A DNA stretch of 64,000 nt. Origin: Sedimentitalea todarodis (GTDB lineage: Bacteria > Pseudomonadota > Alphaproteobacteria > Rhodobacterales > Rhodobacteraceae). The stretch spans positions 62,001 to 126,000 of the forward strand of contig NZ_JASMWN010000003.1 of NCBI RefSeq assembly GCF_032595355.1, written 5' to 3'. Positions 52,729 to 61,183 of this stretch are shown here, in pieces. Under the pieces are notes generated by a model. That model saw only the letters and a program-made list of their open reading frames with translations, was not told the origin of the DNA and did not search any database. Both the position numbers and the translations under genes were made by a program. Within the stretch, counting starts at the first letter, position 1, and each line of letters begins with the position of its first letter.

Positions 52729-53075
52729 GGGGCGTTCCTTGAAATCGGTAACCAATGTAAATCGTTCGCATCTTCTGTAAGAATTAGGAACGCAGACGGG
52801 CTTGTCCATCAAACTTTGTCGTCAGGGCTAACCCGATGTTACCCTGATGCCTGACTGCATCGCCTAGCCAACCCTCGGGAGTCGCGTTTTGTTCGTTGCG
52901 CAAAAATTCGCCGAAAATCCAGCATATCTAAAACTTGCACAATTCCCAGCTTGGAATGTTGGCAATAATGTGGCATGAAAACGACACATCAGGGGATGGA
53001 TGTAACAACGATGTGAGAATGCGGGCGTAACATCGCGCGCGGGCAGGAATAGAAGCGTACAGGACGGCGCAGAAC
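52729..53075. promoter_or_regulatory. 347-bp divergent region between ldtD- and mepK-type genes
   Basis: No gene is supported. The region presumably holds both promoters of the cell-wall locus. AT-rich patches lie around 52890-52940 and 52960-52985. No operator, riboswitch or strong promoter pair stood out on reading. Confidence 0.35.
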
Positions 53076-53645
53076 ATGAGACAGAACGACTCATCGGGTT
53101 TTACCCGGCGTGCCCTATTGGGTGCATTTGCAGCAACTGCAGTAGCAGCGACTCCAACCCTTTCCAAAGCGGCAGGTTTCCTTCGGGGCGGCGGTGATAT
53201 TCGCCGGATCCGGATGTATTCCGGGCGCACGGGTGAACGTTTGGACATGATCTATTGGATTGACGGACAGTACATCAAGGACGCGGTCAAAGAGGTCAAC
53301 TACTTCATGCGCGATTGGCGCACCGACCAAACCAAGAGCATTGACCTGCGGACCATCGACATCATGGCCGCAGCGCATAACCTGATGGACATCAACGAGC
53401 CCTACATGCTGTTGTCCGGTTATCGCAGCCCCCAGACCAATGCCATGTTGCGCAGAAGATCTCGCGGTGTCGCCAAGAATTCGTTGCATATGAAGGGTCA
53501 GGCCGCCGATCTTCGGCTTTCCTCCCGCTCCGTCAGCCAGATGGCGCGCGCCGCCAGTGCCTGCAGCGCAGGGGGTGTCGGCCGCTATTCCCGCTCGAAT
53601 TTCGTCCATATGGACTGCGGCGTCGTCCGCACCTGGGGCGGCTGA
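53076..53645 (+). CDS. MepK/YcbK-like murein endopeptidase (DUF882)
   Basis: The 189-residue protein has a Tat-type signal (TRRALLG at about 10-16 then a hydrophobic stretch) and an M15-like zinc peptidase domain. LLSGYRSPQTNAMLR, NSLHMKGQAADLRL (His and Asp zinc ligands) and FVHMDCGVVRTWGG (third ligand His) are clear. MepK cleaves 3-3 cross-links made by L,D-transpeptidases, and the divergent gene is just such a transpeptidase. The two would together remodel peptidoglycan. A terminator follows at 53680. Confidence 0.92.
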   Translation: MRQNDSSGFTRRALLGAFAATAVAATPTLSKAAGFLRGGGDIRRIRMYSGRTGERLDMIYWIDGQYIKDAVKEVNYFMRDWRTDQTKSIDLRTIDIMAAAHNLMDINEPYMLLSGYRSPQTNAMLRRRSRGVAKNSLHMKGQAADLRLSSRSVSQMARAASACSAGGVGRYSRSNFVHMDCGVVRTWGG

Positions 53646-53679
53646 CGCCCCTAACAATACACAAAGACGCACCAGGGAA

Positions 53680-53708
53680 AGGCCGTTGCAAATTGCAGCG
53701 GCTTTTTT
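53680..53708 (+). terminator. Terminator after the MepK-like gene
   Basis: AGGCCGTTGC (53680-53689) pairs with GCAGCGGCTT (53695-53704) with two wobble pairs and an AAATT loop, running into six T residues. Confidence 0.85.
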
Positions 53709-53789
53709 CGTTAGGACCATGCCCTGTGGTGAGGCGCTTCAGAAAGACGTCGTCCTTGGCCAGATCTCGAAGCAGCTTCTCAAACAGGA

Positions 53790-53822
53790 AACGGGCGGCC
53801 GTTGTTCCCACGACCGCCCGTT
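53790..53822 (-). terminator. Terminator of the TRAP transporter operon
   Basis: AACGGGCGG (53790-53798) pairs perfectly with CCGCCCGTT (53814-53822), with a further CGT/ACG inner pairing. On the minus strand the stem runs into TTTCCTGTTT. It lies 21 bp after the end of the large-subunit gene. Confidence 0.75.
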
Positions 53823-53843
53823 GAAACGCTGATGATCCGCCGC

Positions 53844-56504
53844 TCAGAAGTTGAGCGACAGGTCCCGGTGTACAGAGTTGCACTTCGCCAGGAACAAGGC
53901 CTGATCGCGACTGAACCGGGGTTGCTGGCGTGCGCCAACGTTTTCGGAGATTGCGGCGATATAGGCTTCGACACCGGGGCGCAGGTCCTTCTCTGCCGCG
54001 ACACGCCAGCGCATCTGCTCCTCATAGGCCGAGACGGCTTTGGCATATTCGGACACCGCCTTGGCCCGGTCCTCCTTGCCATCACGCAACGCCCGGCGTG
54101 ACTGGGACAATGCCGAGGCCACATCCCGCGACCCAGCGATCTTGGCAAACGATTTGCCAATCTCGTCTATAGCAGCCTCCGCATCTGCACGCGCGCCGTT
54201 CGCCACGGTGTCGGACAAGCCTTTCAACTCATCCTCAAGCGCTGCGAATTCAGCATTGGCATCCATGACCGCCAGGAACTCGATCGCCGGTTCGACCGCG
54301 TCGTCTGCGGCTCGCCGGTATTGATTGCGGGCGGAATCTTCGGCCTTGGTCAGCGTCGCAAAGGTCGTGTGCGTCGCGTCCCAGCTTTCCGGAATATCTG
54401 CAGCGATGACGTCTTTCTGGGCCTCCAGTTCGGCAATGCGCTCTTTGATCCTTTCGCGCCGTGGTGCGTCGCTTTCTTCATTCATGAACCGTGCGGAGTT
54501 CTGCAGATCCTCGATTTTCACATCCAGTTTGCGCATGTCTTTCTCAAGGTTACGAACGATACGCATGATCGGTCGATACTCATCAGACGCGGCCTGGACA
54601 GCGGCCTCGGTTGCAGTGACCTCATCAAGAAGGTTCACAGCCTTGTCCGCACTCTCAAAGGCGCCGCTCAGATCGGACGCCATGCTCTTGGGCAAGACCG
54701 ACACATCAAGCGTCTGCGCCTTGGAAATCGCACCGTTGATCGCGTCGCCATTGATCAGGACCTGTTCGAGCACGTATTCCTCAAGACATTGCTGAAGCTG
54801 GGGATTTCGCGGAGGCGGCGATGTTTCCGACAGAAAGCTCATCCGGTTCGGCAAATAGTTGACCAGTTGCGGATAGTAGCCAACGATCGCAAGCGCGAGA
54901 AGTTGCAGGCCGATAAAGGAAATGACACCCTTGTAGATCTGCACGGTCTTGACGATCGCCGGAGCAACGCCTCGCAAATAGAACAACGCGAATCCGAACG
55001 GTGGCGTCAGGAACGACGTCTGGATATTCAGACCGATCATCACGCCCAGCCATACTGCGGTAATGTTCGCCTCGGGATCTGCCAGCAGGATCGGGGCGAC
55101 AATTGGCACGACGACCACGGCGATCTCGATAAAGTCGAGAAAGAAGCCGAGGACAAAGATCACGCCCATCACGATGATGAACTGCGTCCAGAATCCACCC
55201 GGAAGCGAATTGAGGAAATCACGGACCAGTTCCTCGCCGCCAAAGGCACGGAACGCCGCCGTCAGCATCGCGGCACCCAGCAGGATGATAAACACCAGCG
55301 ACGTGGTCTTGGCGGTTTCGGTCATCACTTCGTGCAGCGTGTTGTCGACCTTGAGAACGCGGATACCGCTCCAGACCAGCGCGATGATCAGGAAAATTAC
55401 GGCGGTGACGCCGATGACGATCCCCGTCATATCACCGCCGACAACCAGAATGGCCTTGATGTTCATGTTGTATCTGGACAGCGCAAACACGATCATCCCA
55501 AGCGCGAGGAACGTCAGCAGAGCCGGATAGTAGGTCAGCTTGTTCTGTTCGGTAATTCGGTAGCCTGCCATGATGATTGCACCCGCCGCGCCGATGGCAC
55601 CGGCCTGGTTCACCGTGGCAACGCCCGTGATGATCGATCCCAGAACCAGGAAAATGAGCGCAAGCGGCGGCACGAGAGTCAGGGTGACATTGACCCAGAA
55701 CGCCATATCGCGGGCACCTTCATAGGGTACGGCCGGTGCGGATTTCGGCCGCAGGATCGCGTAGATCAGGATAAAGATCATGTAGACCAGCACCAGAACG
55801 ATGCCGGGTACGAACGCCCCGAGGAACATTTCACCAGCGCTGGTCGAGGCCACGTCAAAGACGCTTGGCATGCTCAGCTCGCCGGTTGCTTCCTTGTAGA
55901 GCGCCTTGCGGGCGGTGCTGGCCTGATCCGAAGCGCTGGCCAACTGGTCCGCAAGGATGATCAGCACGATCGACGGTGGAATGATCTGCCCCAAAGTACC
56001 GGAGGCGGCAATTGTGCCGGTGGCGAGCGACTGGGAATAGTTGTTACGCAGCATCGCGGGCAATGAGATCATGCCCATTGCAACCACCGTTGCGCCGACG
56101 ATCCCCGTTGTGGCCGCGAGCAACGCACCCACAAACACGACCGAGATACCCAGACCACCGGGAACGGGGCCGAACAACCGCGCCATGGTCACCAGGAGGT
56201 CTTCGGCGATCTTGGATCGCTGCAGCATGATGCCCATGAAGATGAACAGCGGAATCGCGATCAGCGTGTCCCGTTCGACTTCCCAATAGACCCCTCGCAG
56301 GTTGGTCACCCCCGCCGTCAGCCACTGCGACGGTCCGCCAGAGTGAAAATAGGCGTCGGGACTGCCCGCAAAGAAATACCCGCTGCTTGCCGCCAGAACG
56401 ATCGTGATGATCGCCGACCCCGGCAATGCAAAGGCAACCGGGAAGCCCGACGCCAGGGCCGAGGCCATGATGACAATCAGGATGAATAGAAAAAGGAGTT
56501 CCAT
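53844..56504 (-). CDS. TRAP transporter large permease (DctM) with C-terminal coiled-coil extension
   Basis: The 886-residue protein has a DctM-type membrane part (about 1-545): SGFPVAFALPGSAI, IPLFIFMGIMLQRSKIAEDL, GIVGATVVAMGMISLPAML, GQIIPPSIVLIILADQL, and LNIQTSFLTPPFGFALFYLRG. This part is itself longer than the usual 425-residue subunit because of additional hydrophobic segments. From about residue 555 a soluble, charged, heptad-rich tail of some 330 residues follows, with no membrane segments and no domain I recognise. It moves substrate with a sodium gradient; the tail is of unknown function. The ATG at 56504 is used; the open frame upstream overlaps the small subunit. Confidence 0.88.
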   Translation of the reverse strand: MELLFLFILIVIMASALASGFPVAFALPGSAIITIVLAASSGYFFAGSPDAYFHSGGPSQWLTAGVTNLRGVYWEVERDTLIAIPLFIFMGIMLQRSKIAEDLLVTMARLFGPVPGGLGISVVFVGALLAATTGIVGATVVAMGMISLPAMLRNNYSQSLATGTIAASGTLGQIIPPSIVLIILADQLASASDQASTARKALYKEATGELSMPSVFDVASTSAGEMFLGAFVPGIVLVLVYMIFILIYAILRPKSAPAVPYEGARDMAFWVNVTLTLVPPLALIFLVLGSIITGVATVNQAGAIGAAGAIIMAGYRITEQNKLTYYPALLTFLALGMIVFALSRYNMNIKAILVVGGDMTGIVIGVTAVIFLIIALVWSGIRVLKVDNTLHEVMTETAKTTSLVFIILLGAAMLTAAFRAFGGEELVRDFLNSLPGGFWTQFIIVMGVIFVLGFFLDFIEIAVVVVPIVAPILLADPEANITAVWLGVMIGLNIQTSFLTPPFGFALFYLRGVAPAIVKTVQIYKGVISFIGLQLLALAIVGYYPQLVNYLPNRMSFLSETSPPPRNPQLQQCLEEYVLEQVLINGDAINGAISKAQTLDVSVLPKSMASDLSGAFESADKAVNLLDEVTATEAAVQAASDEYRPIMRIVRNLEKDMRKLDVKIEDLQNSARFMNEESDAPRRERIKERIAELEAQKDVIAADIPESWDATHTTFATLTKAEDSARNQYRRAADDAVEPAIEFLAVMDANAEFAALEDELKGLSDTVANGARADAEAAIDEIGKSFAKIAGSRDVASALSQSRRALRDGKEDRAKAVSEYAKAVSAYEEQMRWRVAAEKDLRPGVEAYIAAISENVGARQQPRFSRDQALFLAKCNSVHRDLSLNF

Positions 56505-56514
56505 GCGTGCGGCC

Positions 56515-57510
56515 TCAGTGTGAAATGGCAGCGACTTCGCGCTTGCCGGGTTCGTCGCGCGCGTCGGCGACAGCCTCGAACAGGTAGCTGACAAACTGGA
56601 TCAGCATCGTCACAGCAAAGATCGCGAGAAACGCCGCCATCTGGTATTTGACAAACATGCCCGCGGTGCCGACCTGCGACACCTCGAAATTCGCGATTGG
56701 TGCGTTGATGATGGCCTGCTTGGAGCCTAGGCCAATGAGGATGATGGTCCACGCGGTCACGATGCCGAGGAAGATGCACCCGACCGAATTTACCCGTCCT
56801 TTGGTGCGGGCGCCAAAACCGGCATAGAGCACATCGACCCGCACGTGGCCCTCTTCCAGCAATGTATATGCAGAGGCGAACAGAAACAGCGCCGCATACC
56901 AATAGCGCACAAGATCGCCCATCAGCGCCTGTTCATACGAAAAGACAAAGCGCGAGACGACGATCAGAAGTTCGGCGACGACGATCAGAAGCGCGAGCCA
57001 GATAAAGCCCAATGACCGCGAAAAGAACGCAAACACAAACCCGAGAAGGATCAGCGGGACGTGAACATAAGGGCCGATGAACCGGGACCGGGTCAGCTCC
57101 TTGGACATGTCTGACGACACCAGCGCTGTCAGCAGCCCCTCAACCCGCAAGAAGGCAATGGTGAAATCCGCGACCCCCACGAACAGGACCGCAAAATAGC
57201 AGCCGCGTATCAGGTAGGCATTGAAATCGCTGATCAACTTGGCGTCATACCGCAGCGTCCGGGTTGATGTTCGGTGAACCAGAAGCCCCGCCCCCACCAA
57301 CGCCAGCAGGTAGGTCGCGGCCAGTACCCAGGCACGCGTGTCCGTACCGTCGACCAGGGACATGAGTGTCGGATAGTCGTACCAGACGATAAGCACATTG
57401 TTGACCAAGAAAGCGAAAAGGACCAACAACGTGGCCCAACCGAAGTACCGCACATAGGGCGCGGGTGCACCGCGGGGCGACAGAATCTCTGCCTCTGAGG
57501 TAGCGTTCAT
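56515..57510 (-). CDS. TRAP transporter small permease (DctQ)
   Basis: The 331-residue membrane protein ends with a normal DctQ four-helix region (about 165-310: ALFLFASAYTLLEEGHVRVD followed by VLYAGFGARTKGRVNSVG, and FEVSQVGTAGMFVKYQMAAF). Before it lies an N-terminal extension of about 150 residues with several extra hydrophobic segments, so it is nearly twice the usual length. The ATG at 57510 has a GGGGA site; MIGEIA at 57528 is an alternative. It is followed by the large subunit at 10 bp. Both membrane subunits are thus enlarged. Confidence 0.85.
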   Translation of the reverse strand: MNATSEAEILSPRGAPAPYVRYFGWATLLVLFAFLVNNVLIVWYDYPTLMSLVDGTDTRAWVLAATYLLALVGAGLLVHRTSTRTLRYDAKLISDFNAYLIRGCYFAVLFVGVADFTIAFLRVEGLLTALVSSDMSKELTRSRFIGPYVHVPLILLGFVFAFFSRSLGFIWLALLIVVAELLIVVSRFVFSYEQALMGDLVRYWYAALFLFASAYTLLEEGHVRVDVLYAGFGARTKGRVNSVGCIFLGIVTAWTIILIGLGSKQAIINAPIANFEVSQVGTAGMFVKYQMAAFLAIFAVTMLIQFVSYLFEAVADARDEPGKREVAAISH

Positions 57511-57585
57511 TGCGATTTCCCCAATCATACGGCCCGGTTCAGGTCGGGCCAGACTCACGCCGGGTCAGCGGAGCACCTGCTGAAT

Positions 57586-57617
57586 GGCAGGGGGCAGCCT
57601 GATGACTGTCCCCTGCC
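57586..57617. other. Hairpin between TRAP binding-protein and DctQ genes
   Basis: GGCAGGGG (57586-57593) pairs perfectly with CCCCTGCC (57610-57617). On the minus strand it lies between binding-protein and small-permease genes, with no T-run. It probably lowers expression of downstream genes or protects the upstream mRNA. Confidence 0.5.
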
Positions 57618-57637
57618 TGTTTCACTCCGTTCGGGAC

Positions 57638-58723
57638 TTAACCAATGTCCAGAATACGGTTGCGTTGCTTGGTGAACTCGATCTCGGCGATGGCGCGCCA
57701 GCCACCGATCTCGCGCAGCGACGCCTGGTAGGCATCGTTGATCTTGGCCGCGAGCGGCGAATGATCGCGCGTTTCCTCGAACACTTCTTCAGCTGCACTG
57801 CCGAATGCGTCCCAGACCTCTTCGTTGAACGCGCGCACTTCAACGCCGTGCTCGTTCACGAGTTTGCCCAGATATTCGCCGTTCTTGGCCGATGCTTCTT
57901 CGATCTGAGCCGCCATTTCTTCGTTACAGCAGGCTGTAATCACCGCCTGCTCGTAGTCAGACAGGCTTTCCCACCAGGATTTGTTCATGCCAAAGCCCAG
58001 TCCGCCACCCGGCTCGTGCATACCGGCGGTATAGTAGTATTTGGCGGCTTCGTAGAACTTCATGAAATAGTCGTTGTACGGACCAACCCATTCGGTCGCT
58101 TCTATTGCGCCGGACACCAGGTTTTCATAGATTTGACCGCCCGGCAGCGACACGGTAGACACGCCCAGCTTGGTCATCACGGCACCCGCAAGTCCGGGAA
58201 TACGCATTTTCAGACCATTCAGATCATCGGGTGAAAGGATTTCCTTGTTAAACCAGCCACCGGCCTGCGCACCGGTGCCGCCGCACGTGAGGGTCTTGAG
58301 ACCAAACTCGCCCGCCAGTTCATCCCACAGTTCCTGACCACCAGCGAATTTGATCCACGCATTCCATTCCGGTGTGGTCATGCCAAACGGGACGGACGTG
58401 AAATAATTGAAGCCCGGGTGCTTGCCGCCAAAGTAGTATTCAGCGCCGATATAGGCCTGGCTGTTGCCGCTGGCGACTTCGTCAAAGACGTCGAACGCAC
58501 CAACGCGCTCGCCGGCCGCGAAATACTCGGTCCGAAGTGAGCCACCGGAAACCACATTGATTCGCTCGGCCAGTCGCTGTGCCGAAAGACCGAGACCGGG
58601 GAAATCCCGGGGCCAAGTCGATACGATGGTGATGGTCTTGCCACCTTGGGCGATGGCCGGTGCCGCCAGGGCCGCACCGGTGCCGGCAATCGCGGCACCC
58701 TTCAAAAACTTGCGTCGTTCCAT
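57638..58723 (-). CDS. TRAP transporter substrate-binding protein (DctP, TakP-like)
   Basis: The 361-residue periplasmic protein has a Tat-like signal (ERRKFLKGAA, cleavage near AIAQ). It resembles TakP, the 2-oxoacid-binding TRAP protein of Rhodobacter sphaeroides: SAQRLAERI, CGGTGAQAGGWFNKEI, LNGLKMRIPGLAGAVMTKLG (with the ligand-binding arginine) and ATEWVGPYND. Likely ligands are pyruvate or other 2-oxo acids, by family only. An AGGAGGAATATC ribosome site precedes the ATG at 58723. It starts the P-Q-M operon. Confidence 0.92.
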   Translation of the reverse strand: MERRKFLKGAAIAGTGAALAAPAIAQGGKTITIVSTWPRDFPGLGLSAQRLAERINVVSGGSLRTEYFAAGERVGAFDVFDEVASGNSQAYIGAEYYFGGKHPGFNYFTSVPFGMTTPEWNAWIKFAGGQELWDELAGEFGLKTLTCGGTGAQAGGWFNKEILSPDDLNGLKMRIPGLAGAVMTKLGVSTVSLPGGQIYENLVSGAIEATEWVGPYNDYFMKFYEAAKYYYTAGMHEPGGGLGFGMNKSWWESLSDYEQAVITACCNEEMAAQIEEASAKNGEYLGKLVNEHGVEVRAFNEEVWDAFGSAAEEVFEETRDHSPLAAKINDAYQASLREIGGWRAIAEIEFTKQRNRILDIG

Positions 58724-59281
58724 ATTCCGATATTCCTCCTGTTGGGTCGGTACTGTTTTTATTATTTCGGGGGGAGCGGACAACAACCGCACCTCCTTCA
58801 ATGTGGCGCCAGCGTATTCGGAAGCAGCGGAATTGCAATGGCTTTCGATCCTGAAAACGACACTTCCGGTGGTTTAGCGTCGCCACCATCCCGCGCAAAT
58901 CGGCTTTGGCGCAAGTTGACCCAAAGGCACCCAACCGGTTGGCTGTCTCGCAGACACCGTTACCACCGACGCGCTTGTGGTGTGCCAGCGCGCCAGGTCA
59001 CGGCAACAAGCCACAACGACGGTCCAGTATCGCCGGCATTCATGCCGAGTGCGCACCGTATCGGTCGCATCTGAACCGTGATCGCGAAAGACGTCGAACG
59101 CCGGTCAAGCATGGCAACAAAGTCCTCAGTGCCGTCCTGTCACCCCGACGATGGTTGCGTCGGGCGGGATTATCAGGCTGAATGACTGCCTGAACTTTGT
59201 CGACACGGCAGATGCCACACTGTTTCGAGAGCCGGCTTCGGAGTGAAGGTGAAACCGCATTGTTGACGTTTGAGGTCTATC
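58724..59281. promoter_or_regulatory. 558-bp divergent non-coding region
   Basis: It lies between the TRAP operon and the beta-keto acid cleavage gene. Several overlapping open frames (for example 58646-59074 and 58906-59181) lack ribosome sites and recognisable products, so I see no gene. It is unusually long for this window and could hold regulatory sites or a decayed gene. No repeat or strong hairpin stood out. Confidence 0.35.
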
Positions 59282-60112
59282 ATGTCCAAACCCTGTATCC
59301 TGTGCTGTGCCATTACCGGCAGCGTGCCGACCAAGGCAAACAATCCCGCCCTGCCCGTCACGGTGCAGGAACAGATCGAAAGCAGCCATGAGGCATTCGA
59401 AGCCGGGGCAAGCATCATCCATGCACACGTGCGCAACGATGATGAATCGCCGTCATCGGACCCGGAAAAATTCGCAAGGCTCAAGGAAGGGCTCGAGAAA
59501 CACTGTCCCGGTGTGATCGTGCAGTTCTCGACCGGCGGTCGATCCGGCGCGGGCAAGTCGCGCGGCGGCATGTTGCCTCTTGCACCCGACATGGCGTCGC
59601 TCTCGGTCGGATCCAACAACTTTCCCACCCGTGTCTACGAAAATCCGCCCGATCTGGTTGACTGGCTCGCCAGCGAGATGCGGACCTACCGGGTTACACC
59701 CGAGGTCGAGGCGTTCGATCTGAGCCACATTCTGCACGCCATCCGGCTGAGCGAAGCGGGAGTCCTGTTTGGCAACCTCTATGTACAGTTCGTGATGGGT
59801 GTCAAAAACGCCATGCCATGCGATCGCGAAGTGTTTGATTTCTATGTTCATACCATGCAATGCCGCGCGCCGGATGCCGAATGGTGCGCCGCAGGTGTCG
59901 GATCCAATCAGCTTGTCGTCAACGAGTGGGCCATCGCGGCCGGCGGCCATACCCGTGCGGGGCTCGAGGACAACATGCGTCTTGACCGCGAACGTCTGGC
60001 GCCGTCAAACGCCGCCTTGATCGCGCGGGCGGCCGAGTTGTGCGAGAAACATGAACGCCCGATCGCGACCCCGGCGCAGGCGCGTGAAATTCTCGGCCTG
60101 CGGGCGGCCTGA
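59282..60112 (+). CDS. Beta-keto acid cleavage enzyme (BKACE, DUF849)
   Basis: The 276-residue TIM-barrel enzyme shows the BKACE features CAITGSVPTKANNPALPVT, GASIIHAHVRNDD (two zinc histidines), LSVGSNNFPTRVYENPP, and VGSNQLVVNEWAIAAGGHTR followed by AGLEDN with the conserved glutamate. The family condenses a beta-keto acid with acetyl-CoA and yields acetoacetate plus a new acyl-CoA; 3-keto-5-aminohexanoate cleavage is the archetype. The specificity is not evident. GAGGT precedes the ATG at 59282. A 7-bp hairpin overlaps the stop codon (60110-60126). Confidence 0.93.
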   Translation: MSKPCILCCAITGSVPTKANNPALPVTVQEQIESSHEAFEAGASIIHAHVRNDDESPSSDPEKFARLKEGLEKHCPGVIVQFSTGGRSGAGKSRGGMLPLAPDMASLSVGSNNFPTRVYENPPDLVDWLASEMRTYRVTPEVEAFDLSHILHAIRLSEAGVLFGNLYVQFVMGVKNAMPCDREVFDFYVHTMQCRAPDAEWCAAGVGSNQLVVNEWAIAAGGHTRAGLEDNMRLDRERLAPSNAALIARAAELCEKHERPIATPAQAREILGLRAA

Positions 60113-60171
60113 AATCATAGATTTCAACGCGTCAAGTGATACCGGATGACGCAAGACGAACGCGAAACACT

Positions 60172-61173
60172 TTAGAATGAGAGTTCCCGCGTGACGTTTG
60201 CGGCTTCGTTTCCCGGCAAGCGCACGACGCGGCTGCCGTCCTGAAAATCTTTCATCGACAGCGACCAGACCGTACCCGGCCAGCGGATTTCCATTTCCTT
60301 TTTGCGCGGTCTGTAGACCGCCGTATAGAGCGTGCCGAATCCGACCGAAAACGCCATGGAATAGAGCGGCGGTTTCAGAAATGCGTTGATAAAGGTCTCT
60401 TGCGGATCCCGGTGCAGAGTCAGCCGCTGCAACAGATAGCGCTCGCGTTCGACGGTTGCCGTGAACCGTGCATGGCTGACCCATTCCACCGCTTCCTGAT
60501 GATTGGTCGCAACGGCGGCATGGGTGATGACGGCAGGCCGGTCCGGAGCCATCATCGCCGTCAGATAGTTCCGCTTCTTGTCGAGCACCGTCACGTTATA
60601 GCTCATGTGAGTGGGAATGCGGGCCAGCGCTTCCCCCGCCTCTTCTGCGGTCTTGCAGGTTTGCAGCACATAGCGCAGGATCAGCGGCACCCCGAACCCC
60701 TGCCCCACGATGCGTCGCCCTCCGAATGTCAGTGACAGGGCAAGCCCAGCATCATTGGTTCCATCCACCAGCCCCCAGAGACCGTCACTGATGCCCATGA
60801 CGGAACGCCCCATCCAATTGGTTTTGAGGATCAGGCTGTCAAAGGCGTTGGGGTTGTAGTCATAGTTGCGGATCAGAACAGGCTCCTTGCCGGTCCAGAT
60901 TGCCTGTGAACATCCCGACAGGTACGGCGGCGGGCAGTAAAAACTGAGAAAGCGCGATGCCTGATCGCCACCGCCCGCCAGTTCGCAGAGCTGGTCGTAG
61001 AGCTCGACAATTTCCGGCATGTGATGCTTCAGCGCGCGTCGACTTTCCATATAGGTGGGGCGCACGCTGTCGCCCTCCCGCAACCACCATCTTCGGTAAT
61101 CGGGCCAGTACTCGGAAAACAACCCGGCCCATAAGGGACCGGGGTTCTCTTCGCTTATGGCGCGCCAGAGCAT
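60172..61173 (-). CDS. C45-family Ntn-hydrolase (acyltransferase/peptidase)
   Basis: The roughly 333-residue protein resembles C45 autoproteolytic acyltransferases/hydrolases (acyl-CoA:6-aminopenicillanic acid acyltransferase group). The likely nucleophile is C88 in LSGCSQAIW, where self-cleavage would expose the cysteine. VLIRNYDYNP, LWGLVDGTNDAGLALSLTFGG and VATNHQ are the other hallmarks. Such enzymes cleave or form amide bonds. The ATG at 61173 follows AAGGGG; the frame extends 12 codons into the ATP-grasp gene. It is the last gene of the decarboxylase-ligase-hydrolase operon, 10 bp after the ATP-grasp gene. Confidence 0.85.
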   Translation of the reverse strand: MLWRAISEENPGPLWAGLFSEYWPDYRRWWLREGDSVRPTYMESRRALKHHMPEIVELYDQLCELAGGGDQASRFLSFYCPPPYLSGCSQAIWTGKEPVLIRNYDYNPNAFDSLILKTNWMGRSVMGISDGLWGLVDGTNDAGLALSLTFGGRRIVGQGFGVPLILRYVLQTCKTAEEAGEALARIPTHMSYNVTVLDKKRNYLTAMMAPDRPAVITHAAVATNHQEAVEWVSHARFTATVERERYLLQRLTLHRDPQETFINAFLKPPLYSMAFSVGFGTLYTAVYRPRKKEMEIRWPGTVWSLSMKDFQDGSRVVRLPGNEAANVTRELSF

Positions 61174-61183
61174 GGCGAACCCC

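Noticed and set aside
54321..56066. Long plus-strand open frame (581 codons) opposite the TRAP large subunit
   Set aside because: It mirrors a clear DctM membrane protein. Its product is a charged, H/R/Q-rich composition typical of the antisense of hydrophobic genes, with no ribosome site.
58646..59181. Frames in the gap between the TRAP operon and the BKACE gene
   Set aside because: Several frames overlap each other without ribosome sites or family features. None is better than chance in GC-rich DNA.
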